NCBI GenBank assembly: GCA_964007475.1 | Contig: OZ023275.1 | Span: forward strand, 6,200,001-6,264,000 | Length of the DNA stretch: 64,000 bases | Origin: Hybos culiciformis | Taxonomy: Eukaryota > Arthropoda > Insecta > Diptera > Hybotidae | Direction: 5' to 3' | Shown here: positions 26,343 to 39,100 of the stretch, one piece after another | Position numbering within the stretch: position 1 is the first letter of the stretch | Layout of the letters: every line of letters begins with the position of its first letter | The notes under the pieces: model-generated | The model's database searches: none | What the model was told of the DNA's origin: nothing | What the model saw: the letters and a program-made list of their open reading frames with translations, nothing else | Position numbers and translations under genes: made by a program

Positions 26343-29300
26343 GTATGTTGCTATATAAATTTTGGGTAAATTATATGATAAAGAAGCGAAAATCGATGAT
26401 GATAAATTTAAATCATAAGTTCATAGATAGCTTCACTGAAAATATTAAAAAATCTAAATAAAATTCAACATTAATATTGCGTATATTGCTTATTAATTGA
26501 CATTCATAATTTTTACTACACTATACATACTACTAGAATGATAGAAGATTATTTTACATTGCGCATTATATATTTTTATTTGAAAACATTTTAAATGACA
26601 ATTGTGACATGTCAATATCTGGCGATCAGTGAGTGTACAGTGAAAATTGAATATACATTTTTTTTTCTTCATATTTTAGTCTCAATAATAAAAAACTTCA
26701 TAATTTTATACATGATAATCATAATAATAACAATAATAAACCAGTACAAATTGTGCTACTTCCGTATTAAAAATTAATTTTGTTTTATATTTTTTATGTT
26801 CGTAAAAAAAATAAAAATAAAAATTATATTCTAAAGTAGGTAATTTAAAATCTAAAGCTGAAATAATATTCTAAAAATGCAGCTAGAAGCAGAATATATA
26901 TATTATTTTTTGTTTTATAATAAATACATGAAGTATGTTGTATTGTAAAAACTTTTAAAAATCTTAGAAAATGTTAGAAAATTCAACATAAATTATGATT
27001 AGTTCAAGAGAAATTCAAAAAAGAATGGTTTTATAATTTTTACGATGCATTTTAAAAGAAGTTAAAATTTAAGTTGCTTTTGGCGGAATTTATTTGTTTT
27101 TAACTTAAATATATATCAAATTATAGTAAAACAACGCGTTGTAGCATTGTTGCATTTCTGATTTGAGCTCGTTTTTATGTTACAAATAGTGTATTAGTAC
27201 ATCCATTTAAGTGATCCTTTTTTTTATTACATTTTCTTCAATTTATTGGAACAGATAAGAGTGTTTACTATAAGTACTAATATTTTTCTTCTCTATTGAA
27301 ACTTATGTTTACAAATTATGGCACCTTAAACATAAAAATATAATATTATTATAGATAGCTTTAAAAATGGTTAAAAGTTATCAGTGACATAAAATTAGAG
27401 TGAATATGTTATCAACATTTTTTTTTATACTATTTTAATTTGTTTTTACAAAATAAAAATAAATAAAAATTACAAAAACACAAAAATATAAACAAATAAA
27501 ATTTAAATTTATTTATTGCAAAAAAAAAAAAAAAAACTAATATTCAAGCTTAGTTATGTAATGTGAAAGCGCCTTAAAATTTATAGTTTATTATAATAAA
27601 GCAAAAATAAAGCTGCGCAGATTTCTTAAAAAAATCGTATGGTAAAAAAAAACTAATTTTATTAGGTTGCTTAATTTATGTGAAAGTATGAACTTATGAT
27701 CTACTACTATTCATGCTAGAATGTTTTATTAAGACTTCTTCTATTGGATTTGAATTTTTTTACATAAATATGCCAAACCCATATGGTATTTTTATCATAA
27801 ATAGTGTTTTTAGTAAAACACAAAACAAAACTAGTTTGTATAGAAAGAAATTTAAAATATTCAAAATTTTCTTTAAATATTTTCTTTTTATCTGAATATT
27901 TTATCAATTAAATTTAAATTAATGCAAAATGAGATTTTTTTTTGTATGTATACAGAAAAAAAGAGCATAATATTAGCAATCGGAATTTATTTTTCCAAAA
28001 AAAAAAAAGAAGAGGAAAGCGAGGAGTTATTGTTACTTTATTTTATTTTATTTTTTTATTTCTTTATTATGACAAAAGTTATTTATTTCAATTAAAATTG
28101 AATGTCATGTGTATTATTTAAATATTTAATTCATTCTTTTATATATGGGCCAATATATGTATATATTACTATGATATTTTGACAACAGAAATGTAATCAA
28201 CATAAGAAATACCCAAAGATAGAACCAAAAAAAAAACAACTCTTAATTTTATTGAAATATTTTATATAAAAACTTATGCGCTATAATTTATCATAACCTT
28301 TATATATGTTTATAATTACATATTAAATTTCAAAACTTTAATAAAAAAAAAAATATACATATATAAATAATTAGATGTAACTCAGATGTTTAAATTTGAA
28401 TTTAATAACATAAATATTTTTTTGTTTAAAAATCTCTATACCTTTCAGAAACAGTACGTAGCTAAATTATTAAATTTGTTTTTTTTTTTTACAATTTTTG
28501 GACTTTGTAAAATTTAGATTTCGGAAATAAACGAGTATTACATACAAAACTAGATATTGGCTGAAGAACAAGCAGAAGATAGCTCTTCATTATTATTTTA
28601 CTTTTTTCAAAATTGCCAAATAAAAATCCATATAATTTTGTGAGTCTAGCATGAAGATATGAAATGGATTTGAAGAATTTTATATTTGTATTCCGTATTA
28701 AGATAAATTTGTACAATATTCAAGATCGGATTTAATTAATGTAATTTTTTTATTTTCAAATAACTATACAAATATCCTATATTGTAATAACTATGTTATT
28801 TATACAATAAGCAATTTATAGTTAGATAAGTTACTCAATCATGTTTTTATTATTTCATTATATCAAATGAAATTTTATATTTAGTTTTGTATACTATTAT
28901 TACATTGTATCTTCATACCTACATAAATACAATTCAAACATTATATTTGTGCATATATTTGTCTGATGTCAAGTGCAATTAATTTTTATTCAATTTTTAA
29001 TTAAGCTGAGAATTATAATAAATTATATATGTTTTTATTTTGCCGCAGTTATTAATTAATTGTCGAAATCTAAAATCAATAATGGAAAAATGAAATATAA
29101 AAGATCATAGGTAATACATTATGTTAAAATGTCAATCAGCTAAAAACCTTAACCATGAAAAATAATATGATAATAAACAAAGTTTGTCATCATAAATGTT
29201 ATTGATGCAAATGAACATAAATTTTTATCTCAGCAGTAATAGTATCGAATAGTGTGTTTTTTTAAAAAAAAATAAATAAATATAGGAATCACTTGTTTAC

Positions 29301-30675
29301 TTGCACTATTCTTTAATACATATAGTGTCTAAAGCCAAAAATATAACATGCATAATTTTTTTACCTTATTTTATTCTCTCGAGAATTGATGGGCTACGAA
29401 TATGAACAAACATACTTACAATTCACATACAATTGCAAATTACAACAACTATTAGAATCGCAAATGTCTTCTTTTCTTTAACTTATTAAGTACTGTAAGT
29501 GAGTCACAAGTCCCGTCAATTTCTTGAGACTTGATCATAACAAAATAATATGTAAAAAAAACATACAAATATTTTTTTCGAATTTCTTCTTTTTTTTTTT
29601 TGTTAATGCAATAAAGCAAACATATTTTCATATCTTTCGCAATTTGAATGATTATTTAAAAAAATATAAAATTTCAATTAATTGTTTTTGTTAAATACCT
29701 ACATAACTAAACAAAATATAATTAAAACATTTTTGCTTATAAGTCAATTTGTATTTTTTTTTTTCGAAAAATGAAAGATATTGAAGTTCTGTTTTGTATA
29801 TTTTTAAAAAATTCCATGTATAGAGTGAAAATAACTAAAAATACACTGAGTAATTATAGGTGCATGCATATATCTAATATTACATTTTGTATAATGGGTT
29901 TTAGTGCATATATACTAAATGTAGGTACAAAGTTCAATTACAATAATTTTTATAAATCCAGTTTATTTTAAAATTGAAAAAAAAATACTAACATTTAAAT
30001 TAATTACTCAAATAACTGTCTTTATAACGAAATAATTACATTTTATATAAGAAGAAATCTCTTAACAAATATCTAAATGCCTTGCGTAGAATCATGAAGA
30101 ATTTAAAATTACTCGGTTAAATTAAAACTTAATTTAAAGTAAACTTGGATAATTTTTACCATATCGTATAAATTCAAATCGTTGTAAACAAAACATGAAT
30201 TCCATAACGAAAAATATTTGAAAAAAAATATAATTGTTTCAGTAAACTTTAACGATAAAAGACAATAATCTCTTCGACTTTTGAATTTTGTTCTTGCTTC
30301 TATTGTTTATTAGGAGATAAAAGGAAATTCGATAGTTTTCTGAAAATGTAAACAGTTCAATTAAAAAATATTTATCGTATTTTATGTATAGATTCATAAT
30401 TAAAAGATTTAAAAAATCAATATCAGATTTCTCCGATATTAGGTTGTTAACTTTGACTTTAAATGTCATCATCGTTGTACAATAACTTCGTTTATAATAA
30501 TTATTTTTCTAAATCAATTTTCAAAAAATTCTACTCCGTGTATGTAACAAAAATTTCAGAGTTATTATATTTTGAAAATTATTAAATTTTTTTTTTTTTT
30601 TTTCATAGCCATAAAGGTTATCAGAATTTTTTTTTTTAAGTACCACAATAACTTAGTGATAATCCAAAGAATCAT
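26343..30675. other. AT-rich DNA, no gene seen
   Basis: Part of the 26.2-kb segment seems repeated in shortened form near 26595-26650: both contain TTTAAATGACA, ATGTCAAT and TTGAATAT in order. A plus-strand stretch at about 28540-28640 has fair splice signals but competing open frames in all phases, so it is not called. Confidence 0.5.
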
Positions 30676-30765
30676 TTAAGATTCTCTTAATAAATTGATA
30701 ATTTTTTTAAACAAAATATCAATATTATGTGTGTGTATAGGGTATATTTTAACGCGACAATCTTT
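30676..30765 (-). other. Possible alternative last exon for the signal-peptide exon
   Basis: On the minus strand, a run of at least 14 T followed by TTAAG leads into 29 open codons beginning KDCRVKIYPIH and ending at TAA. It lies about 600 bp downstream of the donor at 31371 and accepts its phase 0. An open run of this length has roughly a one in twenty chance per acceptor at this base composition, so it is only a competing model to the distant 12171-12227 exon. Confidence 0.22.
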
Positions 30766-31025
30766 CTTAAAAAAAAAAAAAAACAAATCTTAAATTTAAT
30801 TAACAGAATTTTATATTAACATTAAAATTTTATTTTATTTTTTTTTGTTTCTTACGAAGAATGTGTTAAATAATGAAAATATTATTTATTTTTATAAGAA
30901 ATTTTTATAAAAATCAAAATTTATTTTTATTATTATTATTGTTTATGTTTTTTTTGAAATTTGTAAACTTTAATAACAAACTGATTTCTTTGCGATAAAA
31001 GTTGATATTTATATTTTAACTTTAG

Positions 31026-31137
31026 TCCTGGAGAAATTGGCGGGAAAATTTATGAAACTATTATAAAAAAAGGGTTTTGGGAACAAAATGGTGGCCTAAA
31101 AGCTTATCGCATTCTCGCAGAAAAGGATAAATATTAA
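31026..31137 (+). CDS. Candidate 3'-terminal coding exon, plus strand
   Basis: After an acceptor (ATATTTTAACTTTAG) comes one base and then 36 codons to a TAA stop. The GC content is clearly higher than the background (roughly 38 against 20 percent). The peptide is compositionally ordinary and well balanced: it opens PGEIGGKIYETII, continues KKGFWEQNGGLKAY and ends RILAEKDKY. The other two frames close quickly. This looks like the C-terminus of a soluble protein, but I do not recognise the family. The upstream exon would have to end with two bases of a split codon. It lies within the proposed intron of the minus-strand CX3C gene, in opposite orientation. A decayed gene copy is also possible. 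Confidence 0.4.
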
Positions 31138-31371
31138 AGCTTCGTCCTGAAAACAGTTTTAAAGCTGAAAATCATAATTAAGTTAGTTAATCAATGTCTC
31201 ATTATGTCTATTTAGTCTCATAGGGAAATTTATTACAGTATTGAGATTTAAGGAAAAATATAAGCTCGATAAAATAATACAACACTCTTATCTTTTTTTT
31301 AAACAATTTAATAGATTTAAGTCTAGGTATCTAAAATTTGTGTAGACACTACCAAATTAAATATCACTTAC

Positions 31372-31587
31372 CTCTTCGGGACATTTTTGAATACAATCAT
31401 TAGTAATATGATCCGTCGCAATTATTTCCATAGAATTATCTTTATTAATTCCATTCGAAGTAATTAAATTTGTGTTATTATTTAATAAATTTCCATTAAT
31501 ATTATGTAAAATAGAAATTAATATTAATAAATTTTTCATTAAGGATAATGTATCCTTTTTATTATAAATTAAAACACTCATTTTCAT
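31372..31587 (-). CDS. Signal-peptide exon ending in a CX3C module
   Basis: A 72-codon first coding exon on the minus strand. The ATG at 31587 opens the frame, but the ATG at 31539 gives a textbook secretion signal, MKNLLILISILHNING, and is the likelier start. A Asn/Thr/Ile-rich spacer follows, then ATDHITNDCIQKCPEE, holding one CX3C pair. The exon ends in phase 0 at a consensus donor, GTAAGTGAT (31371 downward). The last part resembles the 12171-12227 exon, suggesting exon duplication. Joined to that exon, the four Cys would be spaced CX3C-X13-CX3C, as in helical-hairpin peptides. A small extracellular peptide (defence, venom, salivary or signalling) is inferred. No family was recognised. 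Confidence 0.5.
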
Positions 31588-32574
31588 ACAATTATTATAT
31601 TTATGGAATATAATTAATTAAAAAAAATCATCAGCAATATCATTAAAATTTAATTAAAAGAAATTTTTGTAGTAAAAAGAAAAAATAAAATAATTAAAAT
31701 TTTAATCAAAATATTTGTAATAAAAAAAAATATATTTTTTTAAACTTTGTCACCGCTCCATTATCATTTTTCGGAATTTTATAGTAACCTTAATTTTTTT
31801 TTATGGTAAATTTACATATATATATTTTATATGGGTTTTAATACAATTAATTAATTTCTTTTTATACTAAATTATTTTTCATATTTATTTTTATTTATTT
31901 ATTGTATTTTACTACATAAAAAACACTTATATTTGTTTTTGATTTTATTTAATTTGTTTCATTTCGGTTCTAATTTTATGGCAACTTTATAGGAATAATT
32001 TAAAATTAGTTTTCAATTGTTTTAATTTGGATTTTTTTGTAATTTAATTACGTATTAAGATTAGTTTACACCAAATTAACTTTCATGCCAACGTTTCGTT
32101 AAATTTATAGTAGATTTATTTATCAGGATTTTTTTTCAAAATCTAATAACTTTGTATATATTTAATTTAAAAATTAAAAAAAAATTCAATTTATAAACGT
32201 AATATTTTTAATAATTTTTTTTTTTGCGTAAATATTACGTTTTATATATAAAATCGGAAAATACGCAAATTCGATTAGTTTTAGAGATTGAGCTTTATTT
32301 TTTTTCTTTGCTCAATAAATATTTTAAAAAAAATTTTAATTATAATTATTGTCAACAATTTTTTTTTTAATTACTTAATGTTTTTTTTTTTTTTAATATT
32401 TTTAACATTTTACTTAATTTTTTTTATATTTATCCAGTTGCTAATTATTTCATACCGTTCAAAGAACTTTTCACGTCAAAGATCAAAACTCAACTGAAAA
32501 TTTAATTCTATGAAAGAAAAAAATAATAAATTCTTATTTTATTATTTAAAAAAAAAAAAATAAATAAAAATTAT
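31588..32574. other. AT-rich region upstream of the minus-strand exon
   Basis: It probably holds the 5' untranslated part or a short first intron of the minus-strand gene. Long T runs, no other signal. Confidence 0.4.
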
Positions 32575-32780
32575 CCACCGACGACAACGACTACTACTAT
32601 ACCAGTGTTATTGTACAATTATTTTTGTTTTTTTTTTTATAATTTTATATAGAAGAAATTATTTTTATGAATAACGATCAGTTTTAATTTTTTTTTTCTA
32701 CGTTTCGCTTCGTTTCTCTTCTGCTGCTTGGCTAGTGCTGTTTTGGTTCAAAAACAAAAAATACTCGTTAGCTTTATAAT
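32575..32780 (-). promoter_or_regulatory. Promoter or 5'UTR-like CpG-bearing stretch
   Basis: Two patches (32576-32612 and 32698-32760) are far richer in G+C and CpG than their surroundings. One is a CGA/CTA trinucleotide-like run; the other reads, on the minus strand, like an insect leader (AACAGCACTAGCCAAGCAGC, then AGAAACGAAGCGAAACG). A TATAAAG lies just upstream on the minus strand (32772-32778). Both agree with transcription toward the exon at 31587, about 1.1 kb away. No start site can be proved from sequence. Confidence 0.35.
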
Positions 32781-35195
32781 TTTTATTTTATTTTTTTCAC
32801 TTTACTCTTTTTGCGAAGGAGGATTTTTAAATAAATATACAGCATTTTGAGAGAAAAAATATATTCAATTGATCGTAAGTTAGTGTTGCCAATTTATTAT
32901 TTTAATTGAATTTTAAGTATAATGCTGAAGTTGAAGAATGAAAAGAATTAAAAACAAATGTTAAATGAAAAATATAATTTGAAACCCCATTTTCCACATT
33001 AAATAGACTAGAAACATACAGGAAGCTATACCACTACTAAGGCGTCCCTCTCAGGTCAACTGATCTTTTTTGTTGAATTAATGAAATAAATATTTTTATG
33101 CCATTAAAACCCTGCCAACTAATATTCTGTACTTTGAGTTCCTCTTAATTGAAGTCAACGTAAAACTAGCTTGAAACTTGAAACATGATTTTTGTTTTGG
33201 AATCATTGGAGCATCAAAATTTATTGTGATGGAAATTTTTTTTTATTACATAATTATCCTTCAATCTTCCATTTTAAACACCGTAATTTGCGCTTCTATT
33301 TATCCCATTTGCCATCCCATATACATTATACCCAATAACCTAATGCTCATCTTTACATTTGGTTGAAGCTAAGTAAGTACATTCATTTCATAAGCAATAC
33401 GAAAACAATAAGCTGTAAAGAATTAAATATATTTTCTAAGTTAGTGACCTCAATTCACCTTTTCACGTCTTTAATAAATAAATATTTGATAATTTTCTCA
33501 CTTGAATTTAGATTTATTTTAAATTAGACTAAAATACTTTTATTTAAGCGCCACAGTTTTAATTTTAATATTTAATTATATGTATGTACGAGTACGTACA
33601 TATTATATGTACCTAATACATGTACATATATAATTTTTGAATTAGCTAAAATTCTGTTTTCAATCTAATTAAATACCTATATATTAACACTATCAATATT
33701 ATTTTGAATGTGTAAAATTGTCTTATTATCAATTTAAAGTATATTCTTATCACAATAAATAAATAAAAGAAATTATTAATGGAGAACAAAAACTGTCATA
33801 AAACATCAAGCTCCTCCTAAACGAAATTCGCCATCATACAAGTTGATAAATCTTAGGTACTTTTAAAATAAAAACAAACAATGGTAACAATTGATCGAGA
33901 CTTTTAAGATACATATTTTATATCTTGTATACTTGTCAGAGGGTAGATTTGTATGAAAATAGAATTAAAATTTAAATATATAACCAAAAATAACAGGGTC
34001 AACGAAATTGAAAAAAAAAAAATGTATCTTTTTTTGTTATACAAAAAAAAAACCACTTGTAGATACATATTATTATATGAATTAAAATATCGGTCGGGAG
34101 AAAACTAATTTATGATTTGTTTATATATGTTTTTTTATTTTTTTCTTCTTGTATTTTAATATTTTGTTGATGAAGTTAATAATAATTCTTCTGTTACATT
34201 TTTGTTTAGGGTAACATTGAAATTAAAAAAAATTTTTTTTTTTTTTTTTTAATAAATAAAATATTTTGCTGATGATTATTTATTTATGAGTTGTTATGTG
34301 TTATTTTTGTGTTAAATCCTTTTTATTTTAATTAAATTTATTGTATGCTCGGCGTTAGGTTCAATAGATCGCAAAATATAAAAAATTATAAATATATACA
34401 TTTTTTATTATTGGTTGTTAAAGCTCTGCGTCTAATTAAGATCTAATTTTAGTTTTATGTTATTAGGTGTCTAAACAGTTGTAAAGGGTTTTTTTTTTCC
34501 TTAATTAACGATGTTTATGAGTATATGGTTAGACTAAAAATCCTCTTATATTTCTGCATTTCTTGATAATTTAAAAAAAAAATCATTTGTCAAACGTTTT
34601 CCTAAAATTTAATATTAAGTTCACTTAACTTCAACAATTAATATTAGGTAATTTCAATAACAGAACTGGAGAGAGTCTCCTTAGTAAATAATTTTATGGG
34701 TTGTGTTTTTTTATTTGATGAAGATATTTTATAAGATTATATTTAGTTTTAGATATTTTTTATATATAATTTCAAGGATTTTGTATTTCTACTTAATTAT
34801 TTTAAGCTTTATAAACAGCTTTAATTGCACAGTTCCTACGACCAGACCAAGATTAAGACCATCAGCTACTGAATTTTTTTAATTTTTTTTTTGTCTGTCG
34901 ATCTTTTGAAAGCCATTCGCTTTAATGTTTTATGCACAATTTTTCTTCCTAAAGTAATTTGTTATTTTAAAGACAATAATGTGACAAATTTGTCACCTGG
35001 TAATCATCATCATTATATCGCAACAATAAGTTTTTATCACAATAGAAAAATTTGTTGACAGCGTTAAAATATGTATTTTTATGTATATTAATTGATAAAT
35101 TGTATTATGATTCTATGAATAATTTATTATTAATATATAATATTGATCTTTTAACAAAATTACTTATCAAAAAAATAACCTACTGATGCTGAGGA
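32781..35195. other. AT-rich DNA, no gene seen
   Basis: The segment around 33000-33060 and 33270-33370 is C-richer on the plus strand. I could not assign it to a gene or element. Confidence 0.5.
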
Positions 35196-35235
35196 CAGGG
35201 ACGGATTTACACAAATGCCGCCTTTAGGCACTGAA
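35196..35235 (+). mobile_element. Possible solo hAT-like terminus
   Basis: CAGGGACGGATTTACAC followed by AAATGCCGCCTTTAGGCACTG resembles the start of known hAT-type ends, with CAGGG then an inner GCC...GGC stem. No partner terminus was found, so the extent is unknown. Confidence 0.25.
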
Positions 35236-35756
35236 AAAAAATTTAGGAAAAAAACACATTTAAAAAAAGACAATCTGTAACATGACATAAAAAAATAAAA
35301 TAGAGTGGATTTTGAGCACTGCCTTAACTGATTCTAAAAAGTTTTATACCACTTTATGAATTAAATTTTTTTTTAAATTAAATATTAAAGTTTAAAATAA
35401 TCTAAGCCGTACAAAAATGTTTGGGACGTAGCAAGTCCTCTTAAATAAAATCTTTATGAATTTATTTTGGTTTTAAATGTTTTATATTGTTATACAATTG
35501 CCGACAAAATTTTTTTTAAGAAACAAATGCATAGTTAGAACATACTATCGTAGTATGTTAACGCAGTAGGTGCGTATATTAGTATGTAGTGTACAAATGT
35601 AATTTTGAATTTAAATTACTGTGTTAACATTATTGGCAATGGTTCTTAATACAGATATCCTTGAAATATTTCATTTTAAATTTGGTTTCTGAGATTTGAG
35701 TTTTAAATTTACGTTTGAATACAATAAAAATGTACTGAATTCTTCTAGGTATGTGT

Positions 35757-35849
35757 TTATAAAATAGAACCCAAACCAAAACCACTTGAACTTTTTTCTA
35801 CTAAGGTTAATGTCGGATTCATGTTCTCAAGTACTAACTGGAATTGGAT
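35757..35849 (-). other. Possible 31-codon terminal exon
   Basis: On the minus strand, an AG after ATACAAATAATA is followed in phase 0 by 30 codons, ending VEKSSSGFGLGSIL and TAA. GC content is about 32 percent, above background. The acceptor has no good pyrimidine tract. A better one, ATCCAATTCCAG, would start the exon 12 bp later. Function unknown. Confidence 0.2.
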
Positions 35850-35939
35850 CTTATTATTTGTATATATAAAGAAAAATGCGCTTATATGTATGTACAAATA
35901 ATAATTTATTTTAATAAAAAAAAACAGACAAGTGATCGT

Positions 35940-36189
35940 GTTTACATTTATTGAATTCGGCCCGCGTGGTTTTACCCACAATTATCCTTTTTTTTCTTCA
36001 AATATCAATTAACATTTTTTTTTGTTCATGCAGATGCGCAGATGTGGATTTTTTTAATTCAGAACGAAAATCCTTAATTCAGATATAAATATCCTTTTTG
36101 AAATGCTACACATAAATATATGATTTCAATTAATATAGGTACACGAATGTAATAAAATTATATTGACATGCGTCGCGTAGCCGCGATGC
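35940..36189. other. Two isolated GC-rich spots
   Basis: 35955-35980 holds TTCGGCCCGCGTGG and a short GTGG/CCAC hairpin. 36170-36189 is a CpG-rich hairpin with arms GCGTCGCG and CGCGATGC around TAGC. Neither coincides with a gene or a clear TE end. Confidence 0.5.
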
Positions 36190-39100
36190 CTATATTTCAT
36201 GTTTGAATTTAAGGAAAATCTAATTAACATGTATTTAGTTAAACTTTTTTGGGCTGTTATACTATGGATAAGTATTATTATATATTAATATTACTATAGA
36301 TATAGATACTACTACATCACTAGATCACTATTAATGATGTCATAAAACCTTTTGGATATTAGTTAATATTCATAACTTTCAAATTCAGTTGAGAAAGTTG
36401 AATGTTATGCTCTTTGTTATAATAAGATCTAAATCAAAACTAATTTTTTCTCTTAATTTAAGCTGTTGTCGCTTGATTGATATATTCCATTGTTTTTAGT
36501 TCTTCTGATGAGTTTTTGGTTTGTTTGGTAGAGAATTCCATTTCGCACTACTATAAAAACATTAACTTTTTATCTATGCCATGTTTTTTCGTGGAATTAT
36601 TTTTAAAATTTAACTAAACATTTTGCATAATCTTACTAAATTAGGTACGATAAAATGTTAAAAGCAATAAATTTTTATTTGCTATATTCAATTGAAAATG
36701 TTTTGTTTTCACTATATGTAATTGTCCTTAGAGGTCTTCATCCTTCCGGTTTTTTTTTCTTGTGTACCTCTTGAATAAGAATAGATTTTGATTTTTTTTT
36801 GTAAAAATAGTTTTAAAATGACTCAATATTTTTTCTGAATTTCCGGATTTTTAACATAAAACATTTAAACATGTAAAAAATAATGTTTTTTTTGTTTTTG
36901 ATTTTTATTGTTTTATCACTAAATTTATTTTTTGTTTTGTAAATCCTTAAACGTGTACAGATATAATATATAACTTTTTTTGATACCTGTGTCTTGTAGT
37001 TATCTTAATTTAGGTATAGTGATAAAATATTTTTTTGACAAAGATTTCACTTTTAATTTCTTAAACAATATTTAGCTCTTTTGATAATTTTATTAATACT
37101 TACTTTTGAAATTTTCTATTTTACAAATTGTGTTTCTAAGTTCAAATTACAAAATAATAAAACTATTTAAGCGACAAGCGAACAGCTTGTTTCCCTTACA
37201 AATATTAACATTAAGAACATTAAGAATAGTATCGAATTCAAGGATTATTTCTTAGGGTCTAATTTGGGCACTTTTGAGGCTCTAAAAAAGCATGTTGTTT
37301 CCGTTTCCTTCCGTTTCCTTCCATCTAACAGACAAAAGAATGGAAAAGAAATATTTATACATTTTCAAAGCTGCTTGAACTTAGTATCTTGTTTTTTCAA
37401 TAACAAAATAACAAAACAATACTAAAGTTTTAACCATAAGAGCTAGAGCTTTTATATAAATTTCTTTCACTTATGATAACTTACAGCGCTTACGTAAATT
37501 TATCGAACTAATTTTTTGTCATAAGTTCAATATTATTTTTAAAAAGTTTCACTAGTTAATTTATAAGGCGTTTTTTTTACAATTCTGACCACAACAGTAA
37601 GGACTTCCAACAAGTTTGATTAAAACATATTCGTCGAGCATGAATATTCATATCAAACAAAAAATTCAAAGCTTTTATGATTGTGTGAATAATACAAATC
37701 TCTTAGCAGTGTAATTCGTAAAAGAAATATTTTACTGCTGGAAGTTCTTTTTTGTATTGTTTGTAGGGGTTTTTTTATTAATGACAATATAATTATGTAC
37801 TTTATTTATTTATTTTTTATCGTATTGAATCAATATTAGTTAAATATACCAATAATGCTGGGAATTTCAAATTTTGAGTTAATTTTTTATTTTCATTGGC
37901 GCTTATTTTATTGCTTCAGATTTTTTGGAAGTAAGTAGATATTTCTTTTTATATATGGTTAAAAACAATAACAAAGATAAGCTTTGCGTTAGAGCCACTT
38001 TAAAGCCGAAGTTTGTCTATTTTATAATTGAGCTAATAAAATATTTAATAAATTTTTTAAACCTGTAATTGAAAATTTAAGGTAAAATATTTTAAAAATA
38101 AAATATTTAAAGTTAAAATTTTTTTTTTTTTATATTTTTCAATGAATTAAAGTTTTTTTCTGAATAATTTTACTTTTATTTTTCATAAAAGCGAAATAAA
38201 ACTTAAATTAGTTATTATTTCTGAAAAATAAAAAAATAAATTAAAAATTTTAACCGCCAACAAATTTTTTTTGTTTTTTCATGATGACTTCTGAAAAAAT
38301 TCACTGCTAAATTATTCATTGCCGCACAATTCCAATTAAAATTCCATTCAGCTTTAAATTGTTGTTGCGCACATTTCATGTGTCATCAAAACAAAAAATA
38401 ATAAATGTTTAGTTCGTGATTAATCTTTCGTGTGATGAGAATTATTTTCTCTACAGAATCGAAAAAAAAAGATAATAAAATAATAAACATTTCTTTTTTT
38501 TTCTATATTTATTATAAAAATAATGGTAATAAAATGGATAATTAACCATTATTAATTTTTATTTTATTAATTTTTTTTTTTTTCTTTTTTCAAATATTTT
38601 CTTCCTATTTTATTTTTCAATAAAAATTTTCCAGTTTTTCTTTTTTTTTTTGTACAATTGCATTGACAAATTTACTGCCATCATGACAGTAGATTTTTCT
38701 CATTTTTCTTTTATCCCTAATATATAAAAAAAAAATTTAACACCCCCACCAACAAAGAATTTTTTTTTTTCATTTTTTTTTTGTTAGTTACCCTTTTTTG
38801 TTGTATTTATTGTATTTCCTTTTTATGTTTTCCCTTAATAATGTCTTTTTGCTAAACATTTTTTTTTAATCGTGTACCTACATAATATATATAAAAAAAA
38901 AATTATTAGTTAAAAAAAACAGGATTTTATTCGGTTGCGTAGCACGTGCGATTTCTATAAGATTTTTTTTATTTAATTTTATTTTTTTCATATCCTGGAA
39001 TAAAAAAGGGTTACAAGAATTTGTGAATAAAAAAAAAACGTTTTAAAACGCCGTCAATTTTGTTATTCCGTTATTGTTACGTCGGAATAATTTAAAAAAA

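Noticed and set aside
28489..28716. 75-codon minus-strand frame overlapping plus-strand exon-like sequence
   Set aside because: All phases on both strands are partly open, so no strand or frame can be preferred.
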